This document shows positions 1 to 11,100 of a DNA stretch of 64,000 bases, piece by piece (positions within the stretch are counted from its first letter, which is position 1; each line of letters opens with the position of its first letter). Below the pieces are notes generated by a model. The model worked only from the letters and a program-made list of their open reading frames with translations. It was not told the DNA's origin and did no database searches. Made by a program: the position numbers and the translations under genes. This DNA comes from Juglans regia (lineage: Eukaryota; Streptophyta; Magnoliopsida; Fagales; Juglandaceae): NCBI RefSeq assembly GCF_001411555.2, contig NC_049908.1:28310724-28374723 (forward strand). Reading direction: 5' to 3'.

Positions 1-1289
1 GAATTTGATCTGTAATAACATTCTAGCTAGGTATCCTTTTGTTGTAGTTTCAATTCCATGCATTTGTCTTCAGCTATTTGTCTCTCTCTCACACATATAT
101 TTGTTCCAAGTTATAGATTGCTAGCTACTTTTAATGCTTTCATCTCTCACAAATCTCATGTATTCACTAAATTAATATATGCACTCACACATATATTCTC
201 TCATCATTTACACACCATATATGCAGATTTTTTTAGTAAAACAGATTTTGTAAAGCATATTTTAGTAAATCAGATTTTTTTTAGTAGAACAGATTTTTGT
301 AATAACAACAGGTTTTGGACTAAAAGTATAAAATATATTTTTTTAAAACAATTTTTTTATAAATAGATGTTTTTAACAAATTTACATTTTATTAAAACCA
401 GAAAAACGGATCGAATCATACTGAAATCAGTAAAATCAAATTTATCAGTTTAGAGAAATAACCTGTACATAATCGACCACCTCAAACCAAATTGTTTTAG
501 TGCTCATTTTATTATTGTAGAATCCTCCTTTAAAAAAAAAAAAAAAACCTATTAAAGTTGTCTTTTTCTCAATTGAAATCGATAAATAAGGGACCGGGAC
601 CATTAAGTTCTATTTCACCTTTTTTATTAAAACAAAATTTTAAAATATAACCGGAATTTTAAATGGAAAGGTGAATAAGAGTGGAGGATGAGGTAGAGAT
701 TTTAAAAGTACATCTTTCTTATTTTAAGTTGCGATTTAATCCAAAATAGATATTTAAATTTATAAAAAATTACACGAAGATAAGATAAAAGCAAATATAT
801 TAATTTAATAATTATTAAAATTAAATCAATTAATTAATATAATATCAAATTAAATTCAAACCCTTGATTGTTATTATCTCTAATTAACTTCATATTGCCC
901 ATAAAAATGGAAAATTAAATAAAAATATTTTAACCATAAAATAATTATATAAAAATTAATATAATCTGATGTGATACGTTATATTATAAATATATTTTTA
1001 TTATAAAATAAATTTAAAAAATTCTATAAATTTATATTAATTTATAAATTTTTTTTATATAATTTTTTTTGTGTTTATAACATTCCTTAAAAAAATAAAT
1101 AAAAAGTAGATAGGCAATTGAAAGCGATAAAGTTTCAAAAAAAGAAAGCGATAAAGTCGAACATCAAATTTTAAACGGCAGTTATCTTTCAAGGCATCCC
1201 TTGTACTCGAGGGTAGTTCCGGAAACTTGAAAATCGAAACGTATCACCCGTGTCACATCCAATTAGAACCTCCCAAGCTGGAACGGAGA
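1..1289. other. AT-rich intergenic region upstream of calreticulin
   Basis: This stretch is AT-rich with many homopolymer runs and no convincing coding frame. The open frame near 58-366 is low-complexity and has no recognisable domain. The last part, from about 1150, becomes more GC-rich and is the distal promoter of the calreticulin gene. Confidence 0.6.
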
Positions 1290-1308
1290 CCAATCAAAAA
1301 GGGCCACG
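1290..1308 (+). promoter_or_regulatory. ER stress response element (ERSE) of the calreticulin promoter
   Basis: The sequence reads CCAAT, nine bases, then CCACG. This is an exact match to the ERSE consensus CCAAT-N9-CCACG, bound by NF-Y plus an ER-stress bZIP factor (bZIP28/bZIP60 in Arabidopsis). It lies about 140 bp upstream of the TATA box at 1431 and about 210 bp upstream of the calreticulin start codon. Its spacing, strand and target gene all fit control by the unfolded protein response. That it works is inferred. Confidence 0.8.
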
Positions 1309-1320
1309 TCAAATGAGTGA

Positions 1321-1387
1321 CACTCTGAGCTTACCTGGCAGTCGACTACTTGACACGTCAAAAGCTTTTAACCACTCTGAGCTTACC
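1321..1387 (+). promoter_or_regulatory. Duplicated 15-bp promoter motif with a bZIP-type site between the copies
   Basis: CACTCTGAGCTTACC occurs at 1321-1335 and again at 1373-1387. Between them, at 1351-1360, is TGACACGTCA, whose other strand contains TGACGTGT, an ACGT-core site of the kind bound by plant ER-stress bZIP factors. The block sits between the ERSE and the TATA box. The repeated motif does not match an element I can name. Confidence 0.5.
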
Positions 1388-1430
1388 GGCTCTAGCCCCT
1401 ACCCCCTTAAACGAACCCAAGTACGGGCCC

Positions 1431-1436
1431 TATATA
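1431..1436 (+). promoter_or_regulatory. TATA box of the calreticulin gene
   Basis: TATATA follows a GC-rich stretch (GTACGGGCCC) and lies about 66 bp upstream of the start codon. A CT-rich leader (about 1468-1495) follows, as is common in plant 5' UTRs. Transcription probably starts near 1460. Confidence 0.65.
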
Positions 1437-1501
1437 GTTCACCCGGAGTTCACACTTGTTCTCTGAGGCTCCTACTCTCTCTATCTATCTATCTCTCAGC
1501 C

Positions 1502-2152
1502 ATGGCATTTGGGGCTCGTGACCCTAACCTCTTCTCTCTTTTCCTTCTCTCTCTCCTCGCAATCACCTCCGCCAAAGTCTTCTTCGAAGAACGCTTCGAC
1601 GGTATCTCTCTCTTTCGCGCTATGTATAAAATATATGTTGTGTTCGCGCGTGTTTTTCTTTTTCTTTCGATCGCATTTTAGCTTATTAGAGTCTTCGAGG
1701 GTCTGTTCACATAAATGGCTGTTTGATTCGTGAAGGATCGGGTTTTTGTGTGTATTTGCGTTCGATCTAATGGTTTTGGATTTTGAAATTGTACGAATGT
1801 CATAATTTCCATGTTTTGAATTAGATCTGAGAGAACCTTAACATTTCGATTATTTCATTGTCGAAATGGTGAAATAGTGGCTTTGCTCACGATCGGGATG
1901 GTAATGTCAAACATTTGGGATTGGATATGATTAATTTTGTTTGAGAATTTTCCATGTTGTGTGCTGAATTGATTTATTACTTTTGTATTTTGAGTACTAA
2001 ATCGTGAAAAAACGTGTGTGATGGCGTAGCGTTGATGAGAATGGTTAGTTATTATGAAATGAAATGTGGTTATAAATGTGTTAGGGTTAAGCTTGCTTTT
2101 TGTTGTCAAGACTGAAGCCAAGATACACAAGGGCTGCTTCTTATATGTGTTG

Positions 2153-2190
<38 letters not shown>

Positions 2191-5100
2191 CATACATAAC
2201 GGACTTAACAGATGTCTATTGGCTGTGTGTGGGTATGCAGTAATGTATTCGGCGTTGGAATTAGATGGAAAAACTACAAAAATGATTGGAATAAGAAGTC
2301 TGTATTTTTATGATGTGTTGGTTTGTGCACTTTGAATGAAGGAAGGCATGTCAGAAGAAAGCTTAGGTGATCATATTTTGGTAGCATTTCCTCAAGGTCC
2401 ATCTGTTTTTATGGGGATCAATCCATAACCTTTCTTTATAATTTAACTTCATTTCGAGTAATCCCAAAGATAGATAAACGAAGAAAAATACTTATAAGAA
2501 CTGTCGAATCTTACATATTCCAATCCGTGACATATGACAAAACAAAGCCTCCTGTTGAACTGGGGAATGTACATGTGTGCGAGTGTAGATCCTGCTCACT
2601 CATGTACATGTGGGGTCCATGGGTTGTCCACTGCTTCTATATGAGGGGCACGGATATGTACCCGTTTGTTGCAAATAAGCTGAATTCTTATGCATTGTTC
2701 ATTGCTGAATGTTGCTTTACCGTTTGTTATTTTTTGCTTTCCTTTAGCACTGTATGTTCACTGATACTGATTTCCTTTGGTTCTTTGTGCCTGTATTGTT
2801 GGATGAATACTAAAGACGGATGGGAAAGTCGCTGGGTTACATCTGATTGGAAGAAAGATGAAAATGTGGCTGGGGAATGGAACTACACTGCGGGTAAATG
2901 GCATGGAGATCCTAATGACAAAGGTACCCTTCTAAACTGCATAATGTTTGTGTATATGTACTGGTACAATATGTTAGCATTTTCAATATAATGCTGCTTT
3001 CTTCAGGCTGAATGTTTTGACGTTGGTGTATGATTTCTCAACAGGTATCCAGACGAGCGAAGACTACCGATTTTATGCCATTTCAGCTGAGTTCCCTGAA
3101 TTCAGCAACAAGGATAAGGTTCTAGTCTTCCAATTTTCTGTCAAGCATGAACAAAAGCTTGACTGTGGAGGTGGCTACATGAAATTGCTTAGTGCAGGAA
3201 TTGATCAGAAGAAATTTGGTGGAGATACCCCTTACAGGTCAAATACCCTATTCTCTTACGATTTGAAAATTTCAACTTTCACTGTGCATTTATTTCTTGT
3301 TGAAAGTTTCTGATCTTGTATTGAAAAATTGTTTGTTTTGCAGTATCATGTTTGGGCCAGATATCTGTGGCTATAGCACCAAGAAAGTCCATGCTATTCT
3401 CCATTACAATGAAACGAACCACTTGATCAAGAAGGATGTCCCGTGTGAGACTGACCAGCTCAGTCATGTTTATACTTTTATCCTCAAGCCGGATGCAAGC
3501 TACAGCATTCTAATTGACAATGTGGAGAAACAATCTGGGAGTGTATACAGCGACTGGAGTCTCCTTCCTCCAAAGAAAATCAAGGATCCTGAGGCTAAGA
3601 AAGTAAATACTTATCCATGCACAGTCTGACTAGTTTTATTTTAGCTTCTCTTTTCTGGTTCTGGATATTGATGCTGTCCCAACTTTATTGATGTTGTCAG
3701 CCCGAAGATTGGGATGACAAAGAGTACATTCCAGATCCTGAGGACAAAAAGCCAGAGGTAGTGGATCCCTTGAACTTTTCCCTTGTTCATAAAACCTTTT
3801 TCTTCTCCATATATATTTTTGAAGTACATGGAATATGACTTTCAATATGTGTATAGGGCTACGATGACATCCCAAAGGAAATTCCTGATGCTGATGCCAA
3901 GAAGGTAGCCACTGAATTTCCTGTTCTTGAAAATATTACGTCTCTGGGATGTATATGTAGTTAATGGCTGCCTCGTGAAGGAAAAATAATGTAGTTCCTG
4001 ACAAGATGGTTTGTTGTTTCAGCCTGAGGACTGGGATGATGAGGAGGATGGTGAGTGGACTGCTCCAACCATTGCAAACCCTGAGTACAAGGGCCCATGG
4101 AAGCCAAAGGTTTGTAGAATACCACTACAAGGTATGGTGTGTAGTGTGGTTTAGAATCCCCTTTTTCACACTTTGCTTCACCTCTATGCAGAAAATCAAG
4201 AACCCCAACTACAAGGGGAAGTGGAAGGCACCAATGATTGACAACCCAGGTTCGTTGCCTATCACATAATAAGCATAGGATACAATATCAACAATTCTTT
4301 GTGTTGCGACACACCGAGAATCTTGATCACGGTTGGTTTAACTATTCAATAACACTCCTTGGTTTCAATATTAAACAGAGTTCAAGGATGACCCAAATCT
4401 CTATGTCTACCCCAATTTGAAATATGTCGGCATTGAACTGTGGCAGGTTTGTATGCTTCAACTTTGTTCTTTTCTGGTACTATTATGTTTCCATGCAGCC
4501 AGCTTAATTCTGACAAGCAAGACGTGTGATTTTCCAGGTGAAATCCGGTACCTTGTTTGACAATGTTTTGATCACTGATGATCCGGAATATGCCAAGCAG
4601 TTGGCAGAGGAAACATGGGGCAAGCACAAGGATGTAAGTGGCAATTGTGTTATTTTTTAATCTATTCAGGTTCATGTTTTATAAGAAAGCTCTCAGTTCA
4701 TACTAGTTGAAGATATGATCTGATTGATCAAACGATTTTACAGGTTGAGAAGAAGGCATTTGACGAGGCCGAAAAGAAGAGAGAAGAAGAGGTACTCCTA
4801 TTTGCTCACATATTCTGTTTCTCTTCTATAAGAAAGCTTTTAAAAGCAAAAATGCATGTACATATGGGATTTCTGAATGCTGAAAGTATTTGCTGGCTCT
4901 ATTCAGAGTTTATGATTATTATTTTGTTGCTTGTTCCTAACTCCGGAATTTGATTATTTACAGGAAGCAAAGGATGACCCAATTGATTCTGATGTAAGCC
5001 TACAAGCTGATTTCTGGCGATTGTGACTTAGCATCACTTGCTGTGGTCCTAACATTGGTAACCTGTTTTTCAGGCCGAGGATGGAGATGATGATGCTGAT

Positions 5101-5285
5101 GATGATGCAGGAGAAGATTCCGATGCCGACGCCAAACTAGAAGAAAGCACAGACAGTGCTGAAACAAAGGAAGAGGACAAACATGTAGGTCTTCGTTTCA
5201 GTTTAATTGAACAATATCATGTTTGTGTGTAAACTTGTAATTGATCTTTCTTTCTTGTGCTTTATGTTTGCAGGATGAACTGTGA
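1502..5285 (+). CDS. CRT: Calreticulin, ER calcium-binding lectin chaperone (14 exons, 424 aa)
   Basis: This protein binds monoglucosylated glycoproteins and stores calcium in the ER lumen. Exons: 1502-1601, 2816-2923, 3045-3237, 3344-3602, 3701-3757, 3857-3904, 4023-4109, 4192-4249, 4379-4446, 4538-4633, 4744-4791, 4964-4993, 5074-5184 and 5274-5285. All junctions are GT-AG and the frame stays open. A hydrophobic signal peptide ([12 protein letters not shown]) opens the protein. The N-domain has [15 protein letters not shown] and [10 protein letters not shown]. The P-domain has repeated PEDWDD units followed by GEW/GPW/GKW units. The C-domain is acidic (about residues 375-420) and ends in HDEL, the ER retrieval signal. 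N-glycosylation sequons NYT and NET are present. The length matches plant CRT1/CRT2-type proteins. The upstream ERSE suggests induction by ER stress. The in-frame extension above the ATG lies in the promoter and was excluded. Confidence 0.97.
2156..2185. repeat. (TA)n microsatellite in calreticulin intron 1
   Basis: An uninterrupted run of about 14 TA units lies in the 1.2-kb first intron. It is likely to vary in length between individuals. Confidence 0.9.
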
Positions 5286-7887
5286 GGAAGAGAACTTGCA
5301 GTTATGGAGATTAGCCTTGGGCATGAAATGGTCCAAAATTTTTAAAGAAAAGCTTTTATTAGTGTTGTAGGGGGGTTTTTGTCAGAAACGGTTGTAGGCT
5401 TCGTGCAAAAACTATTTGAGCCATTTTCGAACAAAGAGAATATTGTCTGATTTATATAGTCAAAACTCTCTGAAGTAGCTTGGATTTTGGCTTCTCGTCG
5501 AATGGCATTTTTAATTTTTCACTTTTTTGTTTGTTTTTTGCTTTAGATGAATCAACCAGCCTGCAAGTGTCGGAGCTATTATTATTATGCTTTAGGGTGA
5601 TATGGCAAACTAATTAAGATACAGTAGGTGTAACACTCGGGTCAGGCGTCTTTCTAAAATTAAATTTTTTGGATTTAAAAGTTCAATTGAGTTACCGAGT
5701 ACTTTTTCTTGTATAGACTCGGGCTTAAAATATTTGTTTTGGTGGGATGTGATTTTTTTTTTTTTGGTTGATAATTAGGTTAAAAATGTTTTTGTGGGCT
5801 GAGAAAAATAGTATTAGTCTTATCTCAACATAAAATGTGAGATTTCAGTCCTGTCATTTTATATATTGGACAAGCCTTATGAAAATATTGGAAATTTAAA
5901 GAGGAAGATTGTGCTTGGAAATTTTATATATTGGACAGTCCTGTCATTTTTTTTATTTCATGATTAAAAAATATTTTTTAATAATATAATGAATTTTATT
6001 TAAAAAATATTTATAAATATTAAAAAATACATGTAAAAAAAAAAAAATACACCAAAATAACTAACGGCGGCTTCCAATCCCAGCGGGAGCGGTGGGCGTA
6101 GAAGCGTCCGTCAATTATTGTGGGTGCTCACTATCTCCGATTTTTATACTAAACACCAATTAACATGTGACGCAACAAAGTTCTTATTTTGGAAATTTCA
6201 AAGCAATGATTAAAAAATAGTCTTTATCCTACAAATTTAAAAATATCTTGTTACTGTTTTAAAACATACAAAATCTTATTAAGAATTTTCTTGGATTAGA
6301 ATGTGAACATTTTGGTCACGTTATCAGTTGAGAAATACAAAATCTTATCGTTTGTTTTTATAATTTCTTTCAATTCATCTCATCTCATTATTATAATTTT
6401 TTTAAATTCCTATACAAAATAAAATAAATAATTCAATTTTTTTAAATCTCAAAATAAAAATAATATTTAAAAAATATTTTTTAATAATATTTAATTTAAT
6501 TTTTAATTTTAATCTTAACTCATCTCATCTTATTTGCGAAAACAAATATCTAACCTACGCGCCGCCCTCTGCAGCTCTTGCCCTAACACCCTGATTGCTT
6601 GTCTCGCCGATCGGGTAAGCATATTTTCAAGCTCATTTTCTGGTATTGGTCAAACCAACCCAAAATCCACGTGTCAAATACCAAATCGGTAAAGGAAAAA
6701 TCTAATTGTAAGCAATTTTGCATACTGCGCACTCATTTAATATGATTGGTCAGAAAGTAAATTTTATTGAAAACAATACTAATTTAAATTTAGAATATGA
6801 AGACAATAATATTAATACGTAGATTGGTACGCAAACTTGCTTTATACATAGAAAAACTCATCGGCAAATCCGACCTCTGAGTCCACCTATCCAACTCTAA
6901 ATACATAATTTTTACAAATTAAATTATACTATATAGATTATATGTGGTCTAAAAACCTTTAAATACATAGATTTAACACACCTCCAAATACATAGATTCA
7001 ACACACCGTAACTACCCAATTCTAGGTTACACATTCTGATATCACAGAAATTAATGATTCAAATTTAATGTTTTGAAATTATACTTCCGTAAGGCGCCAT
7101 AAATTAGAGAATTAATACATTTAATTTAATGATAATAAACATGAAACGTAAATTACTTAATTAACATTAACAGCATGTAGAATTTAAAACTATAAAGTAA
7201 GAATACAATAGAGGTTTTTACTCTATTCAATCCAAAGCAACGTGGTCGTATAATATTAAGTAAAATTTTATAAAAATATATCTATAAACTGATATAATTT
7301 GATATGATATATTATATTATAAAATTATTTTTATTATATAATATATTAAAGAATCTTATAAAATGACATAATTTATAAATTTAATATTATGTAATATTTT
7401 TATTTTGTAAAAATTACATAAAATTTAATTTAATTTAATTTAAAGAATTGATTTTAAGTCTATTAAAGTATTTTTTTAAATATTTAAATATATTAAAAAA
7501 TGTGAAAAAAAAGGGTAACGTCAACTTAAGCGGGCAGCGGGCAGAGTAGCCCGACTCATAGTGTTATAATACTAACAGAATCACAGTAGCTACAATCGTA
7601 GGTCGGTCCCAGCACCTTCACCCGGTAAACCGGTCCACCCACGCCTCACATCCTGGGCACCTTGCCACCTACCCCCAATCTCCAACCGGTCCAGCCTGTC
7701 ACCGGTGAACACCTCCAACAATCAATCCCACGTAACTTTTGGACATCGAACACGTTCATTTCCATTTTCCACACAGAGCCAACCCCTCTCCCTCTCTCTC
7801 TCTCTCTCTGTGTGACCGTTTTGGTGTCGATTGGGTGGCAGTCGCGGTAAATACTGGGCGTTTCGGAGAGTCGTTCTCGTAAAAACC
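5286..7887. other. Calreticulin 3' region and spacer to SAR1
   Basis: The calreticulin 3' UTR probably runs to about 5480. The rest is AT-rich. It holds a degraded member of the Tourist-like MITE family at about 6345-6548 (AATTCATCTCATCTCATTA, then the family's A/T core, then CATCTCATCTTATTTG). It also holds homopolymer-rich DNA at about 7240-7510. From about 7530 it becomes GC-richer and forms the SAR1 promoter and 5' UTR, with a CT run at 7787-7810. No other gene was seen. Confidence 0.6.
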
Positions 7888-9168
7888 ATGTTTTTGGTCG
7901 ACTGGTTCTACGGCGTTCTTGCGTCGCTTGGGTTGTGGCAAAAGGAGGCCAAGATCTTGTTCTTAGGTCTCGATAATGCCGGCAAAACGACGTTGCTTCA
8001 TATGCTTAAAGATGAGGTACTTATTTTGGAATCTTTTGTAGTCTTAAAATCTTCTGTTTGGTTGCCGAGAGAAGTTTAGGATGTTTCGAAATTGTTTTTT
8101 GTTTATTTTCATCTGTTGGTATTATGATTCTTTTTCAAAAAATTAATTTGGGTATGTTGATTGAAAATTGGGCTTCTTATAAAAAAAGAATTTATGGTAT
8201 AATGGAATGAAAGAGAAGAAAAAGGATCGGATTTCTATTTTGAAAATCTTAATTTTGATATCAAATCGTGTACTTTGTTGATGAGAGAATGTCTAACACT
8301 TAGAAAGTGACTTGGGATGAGATTGTTAACGGGTATTACCATAACTACATGATAAGTGCAGCATGTTCGACTTGACTGGAAGCTGATTTTGAGCTAAGTC
8401 CTGAATTTTTTTTGGTTTGTAATTTTATTTTATTTCATTTTCATTGAAAGTTCTCTTTGGCTGCATGGAATAGACAGGAGATTGGGAAAAGTGATGTGAG
8501 AGAGAGAGAGAGAGATTTTCGAACCTACTCGCTCAAAAAAGTTATACTTGTTGGTGTTTACACGAAATTTTAAATTTTGGAAGTCGCATCAATAGGAAAC
8601 TGGGACTGAGGGCAACTGTTTTGCAATCATATTGTTTCTGGGCAAACAAATGCTGGGCAGGGTTTTATTGAAAAATACTTCCACTTACTTGATATTCGTT
8701 TTTCTGGTTCTTGGTAATGGGATATTGCAGAGATTAGTTCAACACCAGCCAACGCAGTACCCAACATCAGAGGAGTTGAGTATTGGGAAAATCAAGTTCA
8801 AGGCTTTTGATTTGGGAGGACATCAGATAGCTCGTAGAGTTTGGAAAGATTACTATGCTAAGGTAGATTTCTCGGTCTATCAATTATCTCTTATGAGAAT
8901 ATTAGCTGTTTTACTGATAAATAAATAAAAAATAATAATAGTTGATAGTACATGCAAGGTAATCTTATAGTGATCGTGCTTGACCATTTACACTAGGGAG
9001 CATTATATGAAGTGTTGATACGATTATGATTTTATAGCCCATAAAGTTGGAAATTTGAATAAATTTTTTTAGTATGGAAAAATTACGCCTTTTGTAGTAG
9101 TTTGAACTATTTTATTAAATAATGGGCAAATGAGAATTTTGGTGCTTGTATCCACATGCATAAATCTC

Positions 9169-9204
<36 letters not shown>

Positions 9205-10294
9205 CCCTAGCTTGTTGAAATCTGGCCCATATCCTTCTGCTTTGATATCTCAATTGAACACCAGCAGCCTTTGCTATTGTTTTTGGGCTTATGCTATTGC
9301 CTATAGAAACCTTAAATCGTAAGATACTTCTGCCTTCATAATCCCAGACAAACCTTTTTATGTTTTATCTGATTCATGGGAGGCAGAAATTGATTATGGG
9401 AGTTCGCTGATAGCACCTTTTGTCTTTAAAATGTGTGCTAATAGTATCTCACCATAAATGATCCATTTTCATTGCCATTTTACCAAATTTATCGAGGTCA
9501 AAGAGTACATGCAGATCTCTTGCATCAGAATAAGAAAGTTCATAATTACAAGTATTCAGTGTCTTCTCACATGTCAATCATGAACATCTTAGGTGCTGAG
9601 TATGAAATGCCAGGTGCCCATGAAAAATTACTTAGTATATAAATAAATAAATCTCTTTAGATTCTTGGTGGGTGTAATATCTTGAATGTGTGATTGTGTA
9701 TAGGAAGGTGGTGAATGAGATCTCACATTGCTTGCGAGGAGAACTTTATAATGATTCCAAGGGGCATTAATTGTAACCTTGACTAGTGCTTTTGGAGTAT
9801 GGGTTTAGATGTGGTTTGGGCCTCCCTTGGGTCGTTATAGTTGAGAATATGAATAATGAATATGTTTCAGTTATGTGCTTCTTGTATGTTGCTCCTTCGT
9901 GCCGCAGGATTCTGTCTATCTTGTTAATTTTTTAATGCTCTTTTGCTAAATACATTTCATCTTTGTTGTGAAGGTGGATGCAGTTGTCTACTTGGTGGAT
10001 GCTTATGACAAGGAAAGATTTGCCGAGTCTAAGAAAGAGCTGGATGCTCTCCTCTCTGATGAGGCATTGGCAAATGTTCCATTCCTTATTCTTGGCAATA
10101 AGATTGATATTCCATACGCTGCCTCAGAGGATGAGTTGCGTTTTCACCTTGGCCTAACCAACTTCACCACAGGCAAGGGTAAGGTGAACCTGGCAGACTC
10201 GAATGTCCGTCCCCTTGAGGTTTTCATGTGTAGTATTGTCCGGAAAATGGGTTATGGAGATGGTTTCAAATGGATTTCTCAGTACATTAACTAG
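7888..10294 (+). CDS. SAR1: SAR1 small GTPase, COPII vesicle initiator (3 exons, 193 aa)
   Basis: SAR1-GTP inserts its N-terminal helix into the ER membrane and recruits Sec23/24 and Sec13/31 to form COPII export vesicles. Exons 7888-8016, 8731-8862 and 9974-10294 join in frame to 193 residues, the usual SAR1 length. Motifs visible: the STAR-like N-terminus MFLVDWF; P-loop GLDNAGKT; switch II DLGGH (where SAR1 and ARF proteins carry Gly-Gly-His/Gln); NKID for guanine recognition; and the SAR1 C-terminus KWISQYIN. There is no N-myristoylation glycine at position 2, which separates it from ARF. Introns are 714 and 1111 bp. It lies 2.6 kb downstream of calreticulin on the same strand. Confidence 0.97.
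9165..9206. repeat. (CT)n microsatellite in SAR1 intron 2
   Basis: A CT run of about 40 bp is interrupted once by CCC near 9178. Confidence 0.9.
9690..9840. mobile_element. Probable LTR/TRIM remnant in SAR1 intron 2
   Basis: The stretch reads GTGAATGAGATCTCACATTG, then CTTTATAATGATTCCAAGG, then GGCCTCCCTTGGGTCGTTAT. This arrangement (a 'ready-spliced transcript' style LTR with a TTTATAATG leader) is one I associate with short plant LTR elements. Boundaries and target-site duplication could not be fixed, so the call is tentative. Confidence 0.35.
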
Positions 10295-11008
10295 TAGGCC
10301 CTAGAAGTGAGGATTAGCCATCTTATTTCTATATGTTATTTCTATATGTCAGTTCGAAAGTTACTGTTGGAGATATTTCACTTGTTCCGAATTTTTTTTC
10401 TTGTTTATGGTGAATCCACAGAGATAACTCACCTCACCTTGCTATAATCCTTGGCAAGAAGAAATTGATGATTTGTGCTCTCCTAGAGGGGGGAGAGGGG
10501 CATTTTAAAGACAAGTAAAACCCATTTTTTGGCTTTGGTAATTGAAGGATGGCTTCAAGATTCTTCCCAACCTCCTCGTTTATGTGTGAACCGCAATCAA
10601 TTCATTTGTTTGCTTTAAAGTCACCCATCATAAAGAGTATGCAGTTGCAAAATTCTTTTAATGGGTTGTGGCTTTTTTATTATATGAGGTTCACTATTTT
10701 TGCTGCTCTTTCAAGAGCCAATATTCACTCGTCAGCTGCTGCAATGACAATGCCAAGTCCACTCAATGTGGTAACTTGTGTTCTGTTTTGTTCCTAATGA
10801 GTGGATTCCAGATTGCTCACGAGTCACGACCCCGATCGAATTCAGAACAAACCATCATTGTTATGTGGATCGAGCAAGCATCCCGTCGACAAATAGCATG
10901 CAGCTAATAGTATTTGATGGTTTGTTTTGTCATGCGGATCGAGCAAAGCATCGTTACTGCTGCAACTATAATCAAATTCAGAACAAACCATCATTGTTAT
11001 GTGGTTCA

Positions 11009-11058
<50 letters not shown>

Positions 11059-11100
11059 TCTTGGCAGTTCATGATGAGCAAAGAAAATCAAAGCTGTTAA
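10295..11100. repeat. SAR1 3' region with a local repeat cluster and (GA)n run
   Basis: The SAR1 3' UTR starts here. A 29-bp perfect direct repeat (beginning ATTCAGAACAAACCATC) lies at 10840-10868 and 10976-11004. GGATCGAGCAA-GCATC also recurs at 10867-10882 and 10936-10952, and an inverted partial copy (GATGGTTTGTTTTG) lies near 10917. A (GA)n microsatellite follows at 11011-11055. The short open frames here are products of the repeats. Confidence 0.75.

Noticed and set aside
1250..1501. In-frame extension upstream of the calreticulin ATG
   Set aside because: It begins without an ATG and covers the ERSE, TATA box and leader. The signal peptide starts at 1502, as expected for calreticulin.
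7721..7735. ERSE-like sequence in the SAR1 promoter (CCAAC, eight bases, CCACG)
   Set aside because: Both the CCAAT half and the spacing deviate from CCAAT-N9-CCACG, so it is not good evidence for ER-stress control.
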